The notes: generated by a model from the letters alone, not told the origin. Counted from the stretch's first letter, positions 1 to 8,733 are shown. The stretch: 32,642 nucleotides of DNA from Comamonadaceae bacterium (GCA_947450895.1 CANFWT010000029.1:1-32642), one strand, 5' to 3'. Numbers and translations are program-made.

Positions 1-582
1 GCCCACTTGCGTGACAAAACTGCCAATTTGCTGCTGATCCTCGTGCTGCTGCCGTTTTGGACCTCGCTTTTGGTGCGCACCACCGCCTGGATGGTGGTGC
101 TACAAAAAGAAGGCGTGATCAATTCGCTCTTGCAAGCCCTGGGCCTGATAGCCGAACCGCTGCCCCTGGTGTTCAACCGCTTTGGCGTGGTGGCGGCCAT
201 GACGCACATTCTGCTGCCGTTCATGATTTTGCCGATGTACTCCGTCATGCGGCAAATTCCCGCGTCGTATGTGCGCGCTGCGCGCTCGCTGGGCGCCAGC
301 CCAACCACCGCGTTCCTGCGGGTGTATTTGCCCCAGTGCGTGCCCGGCGTAGGCGCAGGTGCCTTGCTGGTTTTTATCCTCGCGCTGGGCTACTACATCA
401 CACCGGCGCTGCTGGGTGGCTCCACCGACCAGATGATCAGCTACTTTGTCGCCGACAACATGGGCCGCTCGCTGAATTGGGGCCTGGCCTCGGCCCTGGC
501 GGCCATTTTGTTGGGCGCCGTATTGGTGCTCTACGCGCTGTATGACCGTATTGCTGGCCCCGGCAATCTCAAACTCGGATGA
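1..582 (+). CDS. ABC transporter permease, PotB/polyamine-opine type (5' truncated by window)
   Basis: This is an inner-membrane permease subunit of an ABC importer of the spermidine/putrescine (PotB) type. The reading frame is already open at base 1, so the gene begins upstream of the window; the TTG at base 7 is not a real start. Several hydrophobic segments are visible. An EAA-type cytoplasmic loop ([19 protein letters not shown]) contacts the ATPase subunit and identifies the BPD_transp_1 family. Its stop codon overlaps the start of the next permease as ATGA, which indicates translational coupling. The substrate-binding protein and ATPase are presumably upstream, outside the window. The substrate cannot be read from permeases alone; polyamines, opines or related amines are possible. 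Confidence 0.9.
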   Translation, partial: AHLRDKTANLLLILVLLPFWTSLLVRTTAWMVVLQKEGVINSLLQALGLIAEPLPLVFNRFGVVAAMTHILLPFMILPMYSVMRQIPASYVRAARSLGASPTTAFLRVYLPQCVPGVGAGALLVFILALGYYITPALLGGSTDQMISYFVADNMGRSLNWGLASALAAILLGAVLVLYALYDRIAGPGNLKLG

Positions 583-1415
583 GCAACCCTACCCTCCCGC
601 TCTACACCACCGCGGTGCAACGCATTGGCCACTGGGCCTTGCGGCTTTTTTGCGCCGCTGTGCTGCTGTTCCTGATAGCGCCGGTTTTGGTTGTGGTGCC
701 GCTGGCGTTTAACAACGAGCCGTATTTCCACTTTCCGATCCAGAGCTACAGCCTGCGCTGGTTCCGCGACCTATTCGGCAATCCAGTATGGCTGCACGCC
801 ATCGGAAACAGCGTGATCACCGCCGTGTTAGCCACTCTGCTGGCCACTGCGCTGGGTACCCTGGCTGCTGTGGGCCTGAACCACCACAACCTGCCAGGCA
901 AGCGATTGATCATGGCGGTACTGGTCTCGCCCATGATCGTACCGGTGGTGGTGCTGGCGGTGGGTGCGTACTTCTTTTTCTCCAAGCTGGGCATTGCCAA
1001 TAACCTGCTGGGTATTGTGCTGGTGCATGCGGTGCTGGGCATGCCCTTTGTAGTAATTACCGTCACGGCCACACTAGGCGGCTTTGACATGAACCTCATG
1101 CGTGCAGCGCGCGGCCTGGGTGCGTCTCAGTTTCTGGCCTTTCGCAGGATCATGCTGCCTATCGTCTGGCCCGGCGTACTCTCCGGTGCATTATTTGCCT
1201 TTGCCACTTCATTTGACGAGGTGGTGGTCGTGCTTTTCCTGGGCGGACCGGAACAAACCACCCTGCCGCGGCAGATGTGGACTGGTCTGCGCGAACAGCT
1301 TTCCCCGACCATTCTGTCGGCAGCCTTTATGCTGATTCTGTTTGCCATCAGCATGCTGCTACTGCTGGAAGTTTTGCGCCGACGCAGCGTTTCTTTGCGT
1401 GGCGTCGTGGAATAG
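579..1415 (+). CDS. ABC transporter permease, PotC/polyamine-opine type
   Basis: This is the second inner-membrane permease of the same importer, 278 residues, the usual size for PotC-like proteins. About six hydrophobic segments are visible, starting with a membrane segment near residues 22-45. The EAA loop ([19 protein letters not shown]) lies near residues 176-195. The ATG overlaps the previous stop codon in an ATGA junction, so both permeases are translated together and would form a heterodimer. A GlxA-type regulator starts about 11 bp downstream on the same strand, suggesting that it belongs to the same transcript and may control the transporter. The exact substrate is unknown. Confidence 0.92.
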   Translation: MSNPTLPLYTTAVQRIGHWALRLFCAAVLLFLIAPVLVVVPLAFNNEPYFHFPIQSYSLRWFRDLFGNPVWLHAIGNSVITAVLATLLATALGTLAAVGLNHHNLPGKRLIMAVLVSPMIVPVVVLAVGAYFFFSKLGIANNLLGIVLVHAVLGMPFVVITVTATLGGFDMNLMRAARGLGASQFLAFRRIMLPIVWPGVLSGALFAFATSFDEVVVVLFLGGPEQTTLPRQMWTGLREQLSPTILSAAFMLILFAISMLLLLEVLRRRSVSLRGVVE

Positions 1416-1426
1416 GCACACGGGCC

Positions 1427-2449
1427 GTGGCGGACGCCTTGGCCTACGGCAGCGACGCGGCACGCCCGGCGCCGGCTCTGCGCTTTGGTTTTGTGCTGGC
1501 GCCCCAGTTCACCCTGGTCGCGTTTGCCGCGTTTGTAGACACACTGCGCTTGGCTGCAGACGATGGTGACCGCAGCCGCCAGATCGACTGCCGCTGGACG
1601 GTAATCAGCCATGACATGCAGCCCGTAGCTTCCAGCTGCGCCGTGCTGGTGCACCCCACGGGCGGCCTGCTTGACCCGACGGAATTGGACTACCTCGTGG
1701 TGGTCGGCGGCCTGCTCGACGCCTTGCATTTGTCCACCGAGCTGCAGCACTACCTGGTTCATTGCGACACCTTCGGCGTACCGCTGGTGGGCGTATGCAC
1801 TGGCAGTTTTGTGCTGGCGCAGCTGGGCCTGTTACAGGGCTACCGCGCCTGCATCAGTTGGTTTCATGTGGCGGAGTTTCAGCGGCGGCACACGAACATT
1901 GCCACCAGTGCCGACACTCTGTACCTGGTGGACCGCAACCGCCTGACTTGTGCCGGCGGAACCAGCGTGGTGCACCTGGCGGCACACCTTTTGGGCCAGC
2001 ACGACGGTGCGGCGCGGGCGCAAAAGGCCTTGCGCATCATGATTGCCGAGACCCCCTTGCCATCCAAAGCCACGCAGCCCCAGCCGCTGGTGGGCGTGCA
2101 AACCCAGGAAGCACGGGTGCGCAAGGTGATGCTGCTCCTGGAACGCAATTTGAGCCGCCCCTTACCCACCGAATACCTGGCGCGCCATGTGGGGCTGAGC
2201 GCACGGCAGTTGCAGCGCCTGTTCAAGCTGGAGTTGGGCATGGGGCCCACCGAATTGGCCCTGAAGCTGCGCCTGGCCCACGCCCACCAACAACTCAGCC
2301 ACAGCCCGGCAACGCTGCTTGAAGTGGCGCGCCAATGTAGTTTTACCAACCCCTCGCACTTCACCCGCAGTTTTCGCGCCGCCTATGGCCAGAGCCCGGG
2401 CGCGCTGCGCAAAAGCGCAGCGGCGCGGTTGCCATCAACTGGCGCTTGA
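1427..2449 (+). CDS. GlxA-family transcriptional regulator (DJ-1/PfpI domain + AraC HTH)
   Basis: This is a cytoplasmic DNA-binding regulator of the GlxA/ArgR/CdhR group, about 340 residues. Residues about 17-190 form a DJ-1/PfpI amidotransferase-like sensor domain, with the nucleophile-elbow-like GVCTGSFVLA containing Cys124. Residues about 230-330 form a C-terminal AraC/XylS double helix-turn-helix (LARHVGLSARQLQRLF and the ARQCSFTNPSHFTRSF helix). I chose GTG 1427 because it lies 11 bp after the permease stop and gives a normal family N-terminus; TTG 1439 is possible, and the frame also stays open further upstream inside the permease gene. Family members typically respond to amino acids or quaternary amines and control adjacent transport and catabolic genes, so control of the PotBC-like importer is a reasonable inference. 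Confidence 0.85.
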   Translation: MADALAYGSDAARPAPALRFGFVLAPQFTLVAFAAFVDTLRLAADDGDRSRQIDCRWTVISHDMQPVASSCAVLVHPTGGLLDPTELDYLVVVGGLLDALHLSTELQHYLVHCDTFGVPLVGVCTGSFVLAQLGLLQGYRACISWFHVAEFQRRHTNIATSADTLYLVDRNRLTCAGGTSVVHLAAHLLGQHDGAARAQKALRIMIAETPLPSKATQPQPLVGVQTQEARVRKVMLLLERNLSRPLPTEYLARHVGLSARQLQRLFKLELGMGPTELALKLRLAHAHQQLSHSPATLLEVARQCSFTNPSHFTRSFRAAYGQSPGALRKSAAARLPSTGA

Positions 2450-3685
2450 CGTCGAACTCAGGGCCGTATCCAGCACTTCTACCCAATGCCGCACTGGCGT
2501 ATCGGTGCCACTTTGCAAATGGGTAATACAGCCGATATTGGCGCTGCAAATGCCCTGGGGCTGCAAAGCTTGTAAGTTGCCGAGTTTGCGGTCGCGCAGT
2601 TCATAGGCGATGGTCGGGTTGAGCACCGAATAGGTGCCCGCCGAGCCGCAGCACAAGTGTGCTTCGTTAGAGGCCACCTGCACTGTAAAGCCCAGCGCCG
2701 CCATATGCTGCTCCACCCCACCGCGCAACTTTTGACCATGCTGCAAGGTGCAAGGCGGATGAAAGGCCTGCACTCCGGCCGCCTGCGCGGCGGCCGCGCT
2801 GATGCGAGGCTTGAGTGTGTCCACCAAATCGGGCAACAGCTCGCTCAGGTCGCGGGTGAGTTCGCTGACACGTTGGGCTTTGGCGGCGTACAAAGGGTCG
2901 TCATGCAGCACATGACCGTAGTCTTTGACCATGACGCCGCAGCCTGAGGCGTTCATCACAATTGCCTCCACTCCGCCCGCAATATGCGGCCACCAGGCGT
3001 CGATATTGGCGCGCATTGCGGCCTTGGCGCCATCCTGGTCGTTCAGGTGGAACTTGACCGCCCCGCAGCATCCGGCCTTGGGCGCTACGACCGTCTGGAT
3101 GCCTGCGGCGTCGAGCACGCGCGCGGTGGCACTGTTGATATTGGGCGACATGGACGGTTGCACACAACCGGCCAGCATCAACACTTTGCGCGCATGCACC
3201 GGGACTGGCGTGCGCCCGGCGTCTCGCGCAGCGGGCACCTTGGAGCGAATCGCGTGCGGTAATACGCCGCGCACGGCCTGACCCAGCTTCATAGCCACGC
3301 CAAACAAGGGCGAGGGCAAGCCTTCTTTCAAGGCCCAACGCACGGCCTGCTCGGGCAAGGGGCGCGGCACTTTGGCGTCCACCAGCTTGCGGCCCAGGTC
3401 GATCAGGTGGCCGTATTCCACGCCGCTGGGGCAGGTGGATTCGCAGTTGCGGCAGGTCAGGCAGCGGTCCAAGTGCTGCTGGGTTTTGCGCGTGGGCTCG
3501 GCGCCTTCGAGCACCTGCTTGATCAGGTAAATGCGCCCGCGCGGGCCGTCAAGCTCGTCGCCCAGCAGCTGGTAGGTGGGGCAGGTTGCGGTGCAAAAAC
3601 CGCAGTGCACACAGTTGCGCACGATGGCCTCGGCCGCCTGGCCATCTGCAGTATGTTGGTATTCGGGAGAAAGCGTGGTTTGCAT
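2435..3685 (-). CDS. glcF: Glycolate oxidase iron-sulfur subunit GlcF
   Basis: GlcF is the Fe-S subunit of the membrane-associated glycolate oxidase (GlcDEF), which oxidises glycolate to glyoxylate and passes electrons to the respiratory chain. The 416-residue protein has two ferredoxin-type [4Fe-4S] motifs, Cys25-28-31-35 (NCVHCGFCTATCP) and Cys75-78-81-85 (RCLTCRNCESTCP). Two CCG domains follow, one with LAGCVQPSMSPNIN and AGCCGAVKFHL, the other with HPPCTLQHGQKL and LCCGSAGTY. The length fits the family. It lies 15 bp downstream of glcE and must be co-transcribed with it. Its 3' end overlaps the convergent GlxA-type gene by 15 bp. Confidence 0.95.
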   Translation of the reverse strand: MQTTLSPEYQHTADGQAAEAIVRNCVHCGFCTATCPTYQLLGDELDGPRGRIYLIKQVLEGAEPTRKTQQHLDRCLTCRNCESTCPSGVEYGHLIDLGRKLVDAKVPRPLPEQAVRWALKEGLPSPLFGVAMKLGQAVRGVLPHAIRSKVPAARDAGRTPVPVHARKVLMLAGCVQPSMSPNINSATARVLDAAGIQTVVAPKAGCCGAVKFHLNDQDGAKAAMRANIDAWWPHIAGGVEAIVMNASGCGVMVKDYGHVLHDDPLYAAKAQRVSELTRDLSELLPDLVDTLKPRISAAAAQAAGVQAFHPPCTLQHGQKLRGGVEQHMAALGFTVQVASNEAHLCCGSAGTYSVLNPTIAYELRDRKLGNLQALQPQGICSANIGCITHLQSGTDTPVRHWVEVLDTALSSTSSAS

Positions 3686-3700
3686 GGAAAGGGGTGGGGC

Positions 3701-4873
3701 TTAAGCCACCGGGTGCAGGCGGCAGGTGTTGAACACGCCATCCGGGTCAAAGTGTTGTTGCAAGGCGCTTTGGATGCGCGCCTGCGTAGCGTCGAGTGTG
3801 GCGAAAACGGGCGCGCCAGCCTGCACGCCAGCCGAGGCGCCCCCGGGTCGGCGAAACAGCGTGGCGTGGCCCCCGGCGCCACGCGCCAGCGCGTGCAGCT
3901 GCGCTGCCGAAGCGGCAGGCGCCCACAGCCAGCGCTGGCCGCCGTGCCATTCAATGAATTGCGCGCAAGGCAATTCGAGCATTGGCGCAGTCTGCGCCAC
4001 CGAAAGGCGCCACAAACACAGATCGGACGCGGGTGGAGTACTGAAAAACGGCAGCCGCTGGTCGCGCGCGGCGGCCCAGTCGGAGGAGGCCTGGCCATTG
4101 TCCACAAGCTCGCAGCTGCCACCTAGGGCCAGCGCATCAGCACGCATACGTGGCAGCGCCGCCTGCACTGCCGCTAGCGCACCCCGCAGTCGCACAAACA
4201 GTTTGACTCCGCCCGACACTTCCATGGGATCGTGAACCCAGCAGCTGGCGTTCAAGGGCAAGGGCTGGCCGCCCCAGCGGTGCAGCAGTACCAGCGCGGC
4301 TTCCTGCGGCACATGGAACACCAGTGTGGCCTCGCAGGGCGCAAAGGCCAACACCTTGAGCGAGATCTCGGTCATCACTCCAAGCGTGCCCCAGCTACCC
4401 GCCAGGAGGCGGCTGACGTCATAGCCAGCGACATTTTTCATGACTTGGCCGCCAAAGGTGAGGTGCTCCCCCTTGCCATTGATAAACCGCGCGCCCAACA
4501 CATAGTCTTTGACTGCACCCACACTGGCCCGTGATGGCCCGCTCAGACCCGCCGCAACCATGCCGCCAACTGTGCTGCCCGCCTGAAAATGGGGCGGCTC
4601 AAAAGGAAGACATTGGTTTTTTTCTAATAAAACCGCTTCAAGGTCGGTCAGCAGCGTACCCGCTTGCACCGTCACCACGAGTTCAGATGGCTCGTAGCTC
4701 ACGATGCCCTGCAGTGCCCGCGTAGACAAGACATTACCGCTCAGGCCCGCCCCAAAAAAGTCTTTGCTACCGCCGCCATGCACCTTCAGAAGGCGTTCTT
4801 GTGGATTCGACACCGTGCGTGCCTGGCGGATGTGGTCGGTGATTTGATCAACCGCAGAAGAAAAAGCGCTCAT
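3701..4873 (-). CDS. glcE: Glycolate oxidase FAD-binding subunit GlcE
   Basis: GlcE is the FAD-binding partner subunit of glycolate oxidase, 390 residues from the ATG at 4873 (MSAFSSAVDQ). The PCMH-type FAD_binding_4 domain covers about residues 20-200, with VHGGGSKDFFG near the start, the PFEPPHFQAGSTVGGMVAAG stretch, and KNVAGYDVSRLLAGSWGTLG. The frame stays open for another 92 codons upstream, but that stretch has no family resemblance and overlaps the divergent gene, so the internal ATG is preferred. The C-terminus ends in the typical FDPDGVFNTCRL. The catalytic FAD subunit GlcD is normally encoded immediately upstream; here that position is occupied by a divergent MocA-like gene. Confidence 0.93.
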   Translation of the reverse strand: MSAFSSAVDQITDHIRQARTVSNPQERLLKVHGGGSKDFFGAGLSGNVLSTRALQGIVSYEPSELVVTVQAGTLLTDLEAVLLEKNQCLPFEPPHFQAGSTVGGMVAAGLSGPSRASVGAVKDYVLGARFINGKGEHLTFGGQVMKNVAGYDVSRLLAGSWGTLGVMTEISLKVLAFAPCEATLVFHVPQEAALVLLHRWGGQPLPLNASCWVHDPMEVSGGVKLFVRLRGALAAVQAALPRMRADALALGGSCELVDNGQASSDWAAARDQRLPFFSTPPASDLCLWRLSVAQTAPMLELPCAQFIEWHGGQRWLWAPAASAAQLHALARGAGGHATLFRRPGGASAGVQAGAPVFATLDATQARIQSALQQHFDPDGVFNTCRLHPVA

Positions 4874-5013
4874 GCTTGCGATGCTAAGGGCACGCCGCGG
4901 CTTTGGTCGTGAATTTTTTGAACGCTCCACAGTCAAAAACTTGGGTCTGGACGCCTTTGCTGCGCGCAGCGGACAATGGGGCATCTGCCCCTGTCTTCCC
5001 CAACCACCCAGCG

Positions 5014-5571
5014 ATGTCCATGCCATTTCCCACCGTCCTGATGCTGGCTGCCGGCCGCAGCGAACGCTTTCGCGCCGCCAGCGGTGGGCTCGACAAGCTC
5101 GAAGCCCCGCTGCGCGGGCGCCGGGTGCGCGACTGGGTTTTGGCGGCAATTCAAGCCAGCGGCCTGCCCTGGCACGTGGTGGAGCGCAGCCACACCGCGC
5201 ACCTTGACAGCCCTGGCATGGGCGACAGCATTGCTTGTGGTGTAGCCGCCACGCAGTGGGCCCAGGGGTGGCTGGTGTTGCCGGCCGATTTGCCGCTCAT
5301 CAATCCTGACACTCTGCGCCAAGTGGCACAGGCGCTCCAAACACACGCCGTAGTGGTTCCTACCTGGCAGGGCGAGCGCGGCCATCCCGTGGGATTTTCT
5401 GTGGCCTGCAAAGACGCGTTACTGGCGCTGCGGGGCGACGAAGGTGCACGCGCTGTCGTGAAAACCCGCGGCGCCTGCTTGCTGCCCCTGGGCGATCCGG
5501 GCTGCGTGCAGGATGTGGATACGCCGGACGCCTTGCGCGCGGCGCACCATCTTTTGGGCGCAGGCCAATGA
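5014..5571 (+). CDS. MocA/MobA-like nucleotidyltransferase
   Basis: This is a cytoplasmic NTP-transferase-fold enzyme (NTP_transf_3), 185 residues, resembling molybdenum cofactor cytidylyl/guanylyltransferases (MocA/MobA). The nucleotide-binding motif LAAGRSERF lies at residues 11-19 and the conserved lysine in GGLDKLEAPLRG at 28. The GMGDSIACGV motif near 69-78 and the Mg-binding LVLPADLPLI with Asp92 follow, then GHPVGFS. The start at ATG 5014 places the P-loop-like motif near the N-terminus as expected; ATG 5020 is an alternative, and a longer open frame from 4903 is rejected. No molybdoenzyme gene is visible in the window, so its acceptor (MCD or MGD synthesis for a hydroxylase) is unresolved. 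Confidence 0.85.
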   Translation: MSMPFPTVLMLAAGRSERFRAASGGLDKLEAPLRGRRVRDWVLAAIQASGLPWHVVERSHTAHLDSPGMGDSIACGVAATQWAQGWLVLPADLPLINPDTLRQVAQALQTHAVVVPTWQGERGHPVGFSVACKDALLALRGDEGARAVVKTRGACLLPLGDPGCVQDVDTPDALRAAHHLLGAGQ

Positions 5572-5581
5572 GCGGCCGTTT

Positions 5582-6511
5582 TCAGGCGCTGGCGTAAAAG
5601 TTCACGCCCAGACCCGGCACCGACACGCGCATTGAAAACACGCAGCCGGACTGGGGGTAATGCGCCAATTCAGCTGCACTGCGGCCGTGGCGAGCGGTGG
5701 TGAGAAACAAGGTTTGGAGGTCAGACCCGCCAAAACACGGCATCGTGGGACATTGGGCCGGCGTCGCGTACTGCGCCAGCAGCGTGCCGTCGGGGGCAAA
5801 TTGATAGACGCGGGCACCTTCAAACATGGCTACCCAGTAGTTACCCTGGACATCAACCGCTGCGCCGTCAGGGCGCCCCAGGTAGCGGGTGTCTTCAAAG
5901 GTCCAGCCGACGGGCTTGGGGGCAAATTGCAGATACGCGCGGTGTGCACTCAGGGTGTTGGTCGCCAGCGCGTAGTCCCAGGCATGGACGATGTGCTTGG
6001 GCGTATCGGACCAGTAAACAGTGCGGTGATCTGGCGCCCACGCCAAGCCGTTGCCTGTGAGTGCCTCGCCAGCCTGGCGCTGCACCGCAGGAGCGCCCCC
6101 CTGGCGTGCGTCAATGCTGAACAAAGCAGCCGCAAGGCTGGACTTGGGCTCGTCGATGGTGCCAACCCAAAAACGCCCCAATGCATCGCATTTCCCATCG
6201 TTGGCACGCACGGTGGTCGGGTCATAGGGCAATACCGCTACAGGCTCCAATGCTCCGCCCCAGCAGCGCGCACGGAAAATACCATGGCGCATCGCAATCA
6301 CCAGTCCACCGCTGGATGCGGGTGCGATACAGCCAGGCTCACTGGGCATGTCCCACTCCTGGAGCGCTCCGCCATCTGCCCGCGCGCGCAGTATTTTTTT
6401 CCCTGGAATATCGACCCAATACAGGAGCTGCTCCTGCGGCTGCCAAAAAGGAGACTCGCCAAGTTCGTAGGGCGCGGGATGAAGCGTCTGCCAGACAGGG
6501 TGTTGGATCAT
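5582..6511 (-). CDS. SMP-30/gluconolactonase/LRE-family protein
   Basis: This is a six-bladed beta-propeller hydrolase of the SMP-30 family, about 309 residues, likely a cytoplasmic sugar lactonase with one divalent metal. Metal-ligand positions are present: Glu in GESPFW near the N-terminus, Asn in VRANDGKCDALGRFWVGT, Asn in TGNGLAWAPD, and Asp in LGRPDGAAVD. The ATG at 6511 (MIQHPVWQTL) is chosen because the upstream 43 codons of open frame overlap hairpin structures and show no family match. It converges on the MocA-like gene with a 10-bp gap. No sugar dehydrogenase or transporter neighbour is present, so the lactone substrate is unknown. Confidence 0.88.
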   Translation of the reverse strand: MIQHPVWQTLHPAPYELGESPFWQPQEQLLYWVDIPGKKILRARADGGALQEWDMPSEPGCIAPASSGGLVIAMRHGIFRARCWGGALEPVAVLPYDPTTVRANDGKCDALGRFWVGTIDEPKSSLAAALFSIDARQGGAPAVQRQAGEALTGNGLAWAPDHRTVYWSDTPKHIVHAWDYALATNTLSAHRAYLQFAPKPVGWTFEDTRYLGRPDGAAVDVQGNYWVAMFEGARVYQFAPDGTLLAQYATPAQCPTMPCFGGSDLQTLFLTTARHGRSAAELAHYPQSGCVFSMRVSVPGLGVNFYASA

Positions 6512-6554
6512 GGTGAGGGCCTTGGGATCAGCGAGTAGACATCGGTGCAGCATT

Positions 6555-6571
6555 GTGGCGCGTTGCGCCAC
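6555..6571. repeat. Short inverted repeat near the SMP-30 gene
   Basis: GTGGCGC (6555-6561) and GCGCCAC (6565-6571) form a perfect 7-bp stem with a 3-nt loop. It lies between the SMP-30 gene start (6511) and the amtB terminator hairpin. It could be an operator or a second roadblock hairpin for amtB readthrough; nothing shows which. Confidence 0.45.
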
Positions 6572-6574
6572 GGC

Positions 6575-6621
6575 GCAAAAACGCAAACGCCCGGCACAAC
6601 CGAAGTCTTGCCGGGCGTTTG
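6575..6621 (-). terminator. Rho-independent terminator of glnK-amtB
   Basis: A perfect 13-bp GC-rich inverted repeat (CAAACGCCCGGCA at 6584-6596, complement at 6609-6621, 12-nt loop) begins 29 bp beyond the amtB stop codon. Read on the minus strand it is followed by CGTTTTTGCG, giving a five-base T tract. This fits an intrinsic terminator protecting the downstream SMP-30 gene, on the same strand, from nitrogen-regulated readthrough. Confidence 0.85.
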
Positions 6622-6650
6622 TCAGGGGCATGGCCCCCAATCATTGCCAA

Positions 6651-8180
6651 TTAGCGGTTGTACGCCGTCTCGCCGTGCGAGCTGATGTCCAAACCTTCGC
6701 GCTCGTCTTCTTCGCTGACACGCAGTCCGATGACCATGTCGACCAGTTTGAAGGCCACGAAGGAAACCACACCAGACCAGACCACGGTGGTCAACACTGC
6801 TTTCGTCTGAACCCAGACTTGTGCTGCGATGGAGTAATCGGCGCTCGTCACCATAGTGGCAGTGACCCAGTCAGCCACATAGCCAGGACCGCCCAAGGCT
6901 GGCGAGTTGAACACGCCGGTCAAGATCGCACCCAAGATGCCACACACACCGTGCACGCCAAACACGTCCAGCGTGTCGTCCGCACCGAGCAGCTTCTTCA
7001 AGCCGTTCACGCCCCACAGACCGGCAAAACCCGACAGGAAGCCGATAACCAGCGCACCGCCGATACCAACGTTGCCGCAAGCCGGTGTAATCGCCACCAG
7101 GCCTGCCACTGCGCCGGAAGCTGCGCCGAGCATGGAAGCTTTACCGCGCATCAGCGCTTCGCCAATGCACCAAGCCAGCACGGCCGCCGCAGTAGCACCA
7201 AAGGTGTTGATAAAGGCCAGGGCTGCAAAACCGTTGGCTTCCAGGGCGGAACCGGCGTTGAAGCCGAACCAGCCCACCCACAACAACGCTGCGCCGACCA
7301 TGGTCAAGGTCAGGCTGTGAGGCGCCATGGCCTCTTTGCCATAACCAATGCGCTTGCCCACCATAAAGGCGCCGACCAGACCCGCGACAGCGGCGTTGAT
7401 GTGCACCACGGTGCCGCCGGCAAAGTCCAGCGCGCCAGACTGCCACAGGTAACCCGCTTTGGCATTCATCGCGTCGACCGCTTCTTTGCCGGTGTAGGCG
7501 TCAGGCCCCATCCAGAACCACACCATGTGCGCAATGGGGGCGTAGCTGAAAGTGAACCACAAGGCGGAGAACAGCAGCACCGCAGAGAACTTCATGCGCT
7601 CGGCAAACGAGCCCACGATCAGCGTGCAGGTGATCGCTGCGAAGCTGGCCTGGAAGGCAGCAAACACGATTTCGGGAATATAGACACCCTTGCTGAAGGT
7701 CGCGGCATTGGCAAACGTGCCAGCGGCGTTATCCCAAATACCCTTCATGAACAGCCGGTCAAAGCCGCCAAAGAACGCGTTGCCTTCGGTAAACGCAATG
7801 CTGTATCCGTACAGGAACCACAGCACCACGATCAGGGAGAACGTGACCATCACCTGCATCAGGATGGACAGCATGTTCTTGCTGCGCACCAGGCCGCCGT
7901 AGAACAAGGCCAGGCCGGGCACGGCCATCATGATCACCAACAGCGTGGAGACCATCATCCAGGCGGTATCGCCTTTGTTGGGAACGGGGGCTGCAGGGGC
8001 CGACGCGTCGGCGGCCGGTGCAGAGGCTTCCGCAGCTGCGGGTGCGGCAGCTGCCGCAGGCGCTTCGGCCTTGGCCTCAGACGCCGTGGCTGCGGGCGCT
8101 GTCGTTTGGGCTACCGCAAACGAGCCGGCGGTCAGCAATCCCAGACCCAGCGCGAGGGAGAGTAATAGTTTTTTCATCAT
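6651..8180 (-). CDS. amtB: Ammonium transporter AmtB with signal peptide and Ala-rich leader
   Basis: This is an inner-membrane ammonium channel of the Amt/Rh family, 509 residues. A cleavable-looking signal peptide (MMKKLLLSLALGLGLL...) is followed by an Ala/Pro-rich, low-complexity stretch of roughly 45 residues before the first channel helix (GDTAWMMVSTLLVIMMAVPG). About eleven membrane segments follow. The twin pore histidines are seen in GGTVVHINAAVAG and DVFGVHGVCGILGA, and the conserved Asp in GALDFAGG. Two ATGs lie in tandem (8180 and 8177) behind an AAAGGAA ribosome-binding site. It follows glnK by 21 bp, the standard pairing in which the PII protein blocks the channel when nitrogen is plentiful. 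The Ala-rich leader is longer than in enteric AmtB. Confidence 0.97.
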   Translation of the reverse strand: MMKKLLLSLALGLGLLTAGSFAVAQTTAPAATASEAKAEAPAAAAAPAAAEASAPAADASAPAAPVPNKGDTAWMMVSTLLVIMMAVPGLALFYGGLVRSKNMLSILMQVMVTFSLIVVLWFLYGYSIAFTEGNAFFGGFDRLFMKGIWDNAAGTFANAATFSKGVYIPEIVFAAFQASFAAITCTLIVGSFAERMKFSAVLLFSALWFTFSYAPIAHMVWFWMGPDAYTGKEAVDAMNAKAGYLWQSGALDFAGGTVVHINAAVAGLVGAFMVGKRIGYGKEAMAPHSLTLTMVGAALLWVGWFGFNAGSALEANGFAALAFINTFGATAAAVLAWCIGEALMRGKASMLGAASGAVAGLVAITPACGNVGIGGALVIGFLSGFAGLWGVNGLKKLLGADDTLDVFGVHGVCGILGAILTGVFNSPALGGPGYVADWVTATMVTSADYSIAAQVWVQTKAVLTTVVWSGVVSFVAFKLVDMVIGLRVSEEDEREGLDISSHGETAYNR

Positions 8181-8201
8181 AAGTTCCTTTCTGTGCCGGC
8201 T

Positions 8202-8549
<348 letters not shown>

Positions 8550-8627
8550 TCAGCTTCAAAAGAGTGGTTTGCAGGCACACCGGATTACTGCGCTGCCTCT
8601 CCGCAGGGACGGGAGATAAGCCTTTCA

Positions 8628-8644
8628 AGCAGAAGCCGTGCCAA
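8628..8644 (-). promoter_or_regulatory. Sigma-54 promoter of glnK-amtB
   Basis: Read on the minus strand the sequence is TTGGCACGGCTTCTGCT, which matches 16 of 17 positions of the sigma-54 consensus YTGGCACGRNNNTTGCW. The invariant GG (-24) and GC (-12) have the required 10-nt spacing. The predicted transcription start is near 8617, giving a leader of about 76 nt before glnK. This predicts RpoN- and NtrC-dependent expression under nitrogen limitation. Confidence 0.88.
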
Positions 8645-8715
8645 GTACTGAGGAAAAAATTTATCCGCTACCCGAAACAAACCCTTTTCAACACACTCAG
8701 ATTCCGGTATCGTTG

Positions 8716-8731
8716 CTGTATATAAATACAG
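8716..8731. promoter_or_regulatory. LexA (SOS) box upstream of comM
   Basis: CTGTATATAAATACAG is a palindrome with CTGT-N8-ACAG arms and differs by one base in the AT-rich centre from the enteric/betaproteobacterial LexA consensus core CTGTATATATATACAG. It lies 68 bp upstream of the comM start and contains a possible -10 hexamer (TATAAA, 8721-8726), a typical position for LexA repression. The divergent glnK promoter is about 85 bp away, so comM is the more likely target. Confidence 0.75.
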
Positions 8732-8733
8732 TT

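Noticed and set aside
4874..5149. 92-codon N-terminal extension of GlcE
   Set aside because: The extension has no family similarity, is Arg/Ala-rich, and overlaps the divergent MocA-like gene. The ATG at 4873 gives the normal N-terminus.
6510..8165. 551-codon plus-strand open frame
   Set aside because: It is antisense to amtB and is rich in His, Gln, Arg and Gly without any domain. It is a shadow of the amtB codon pattern.
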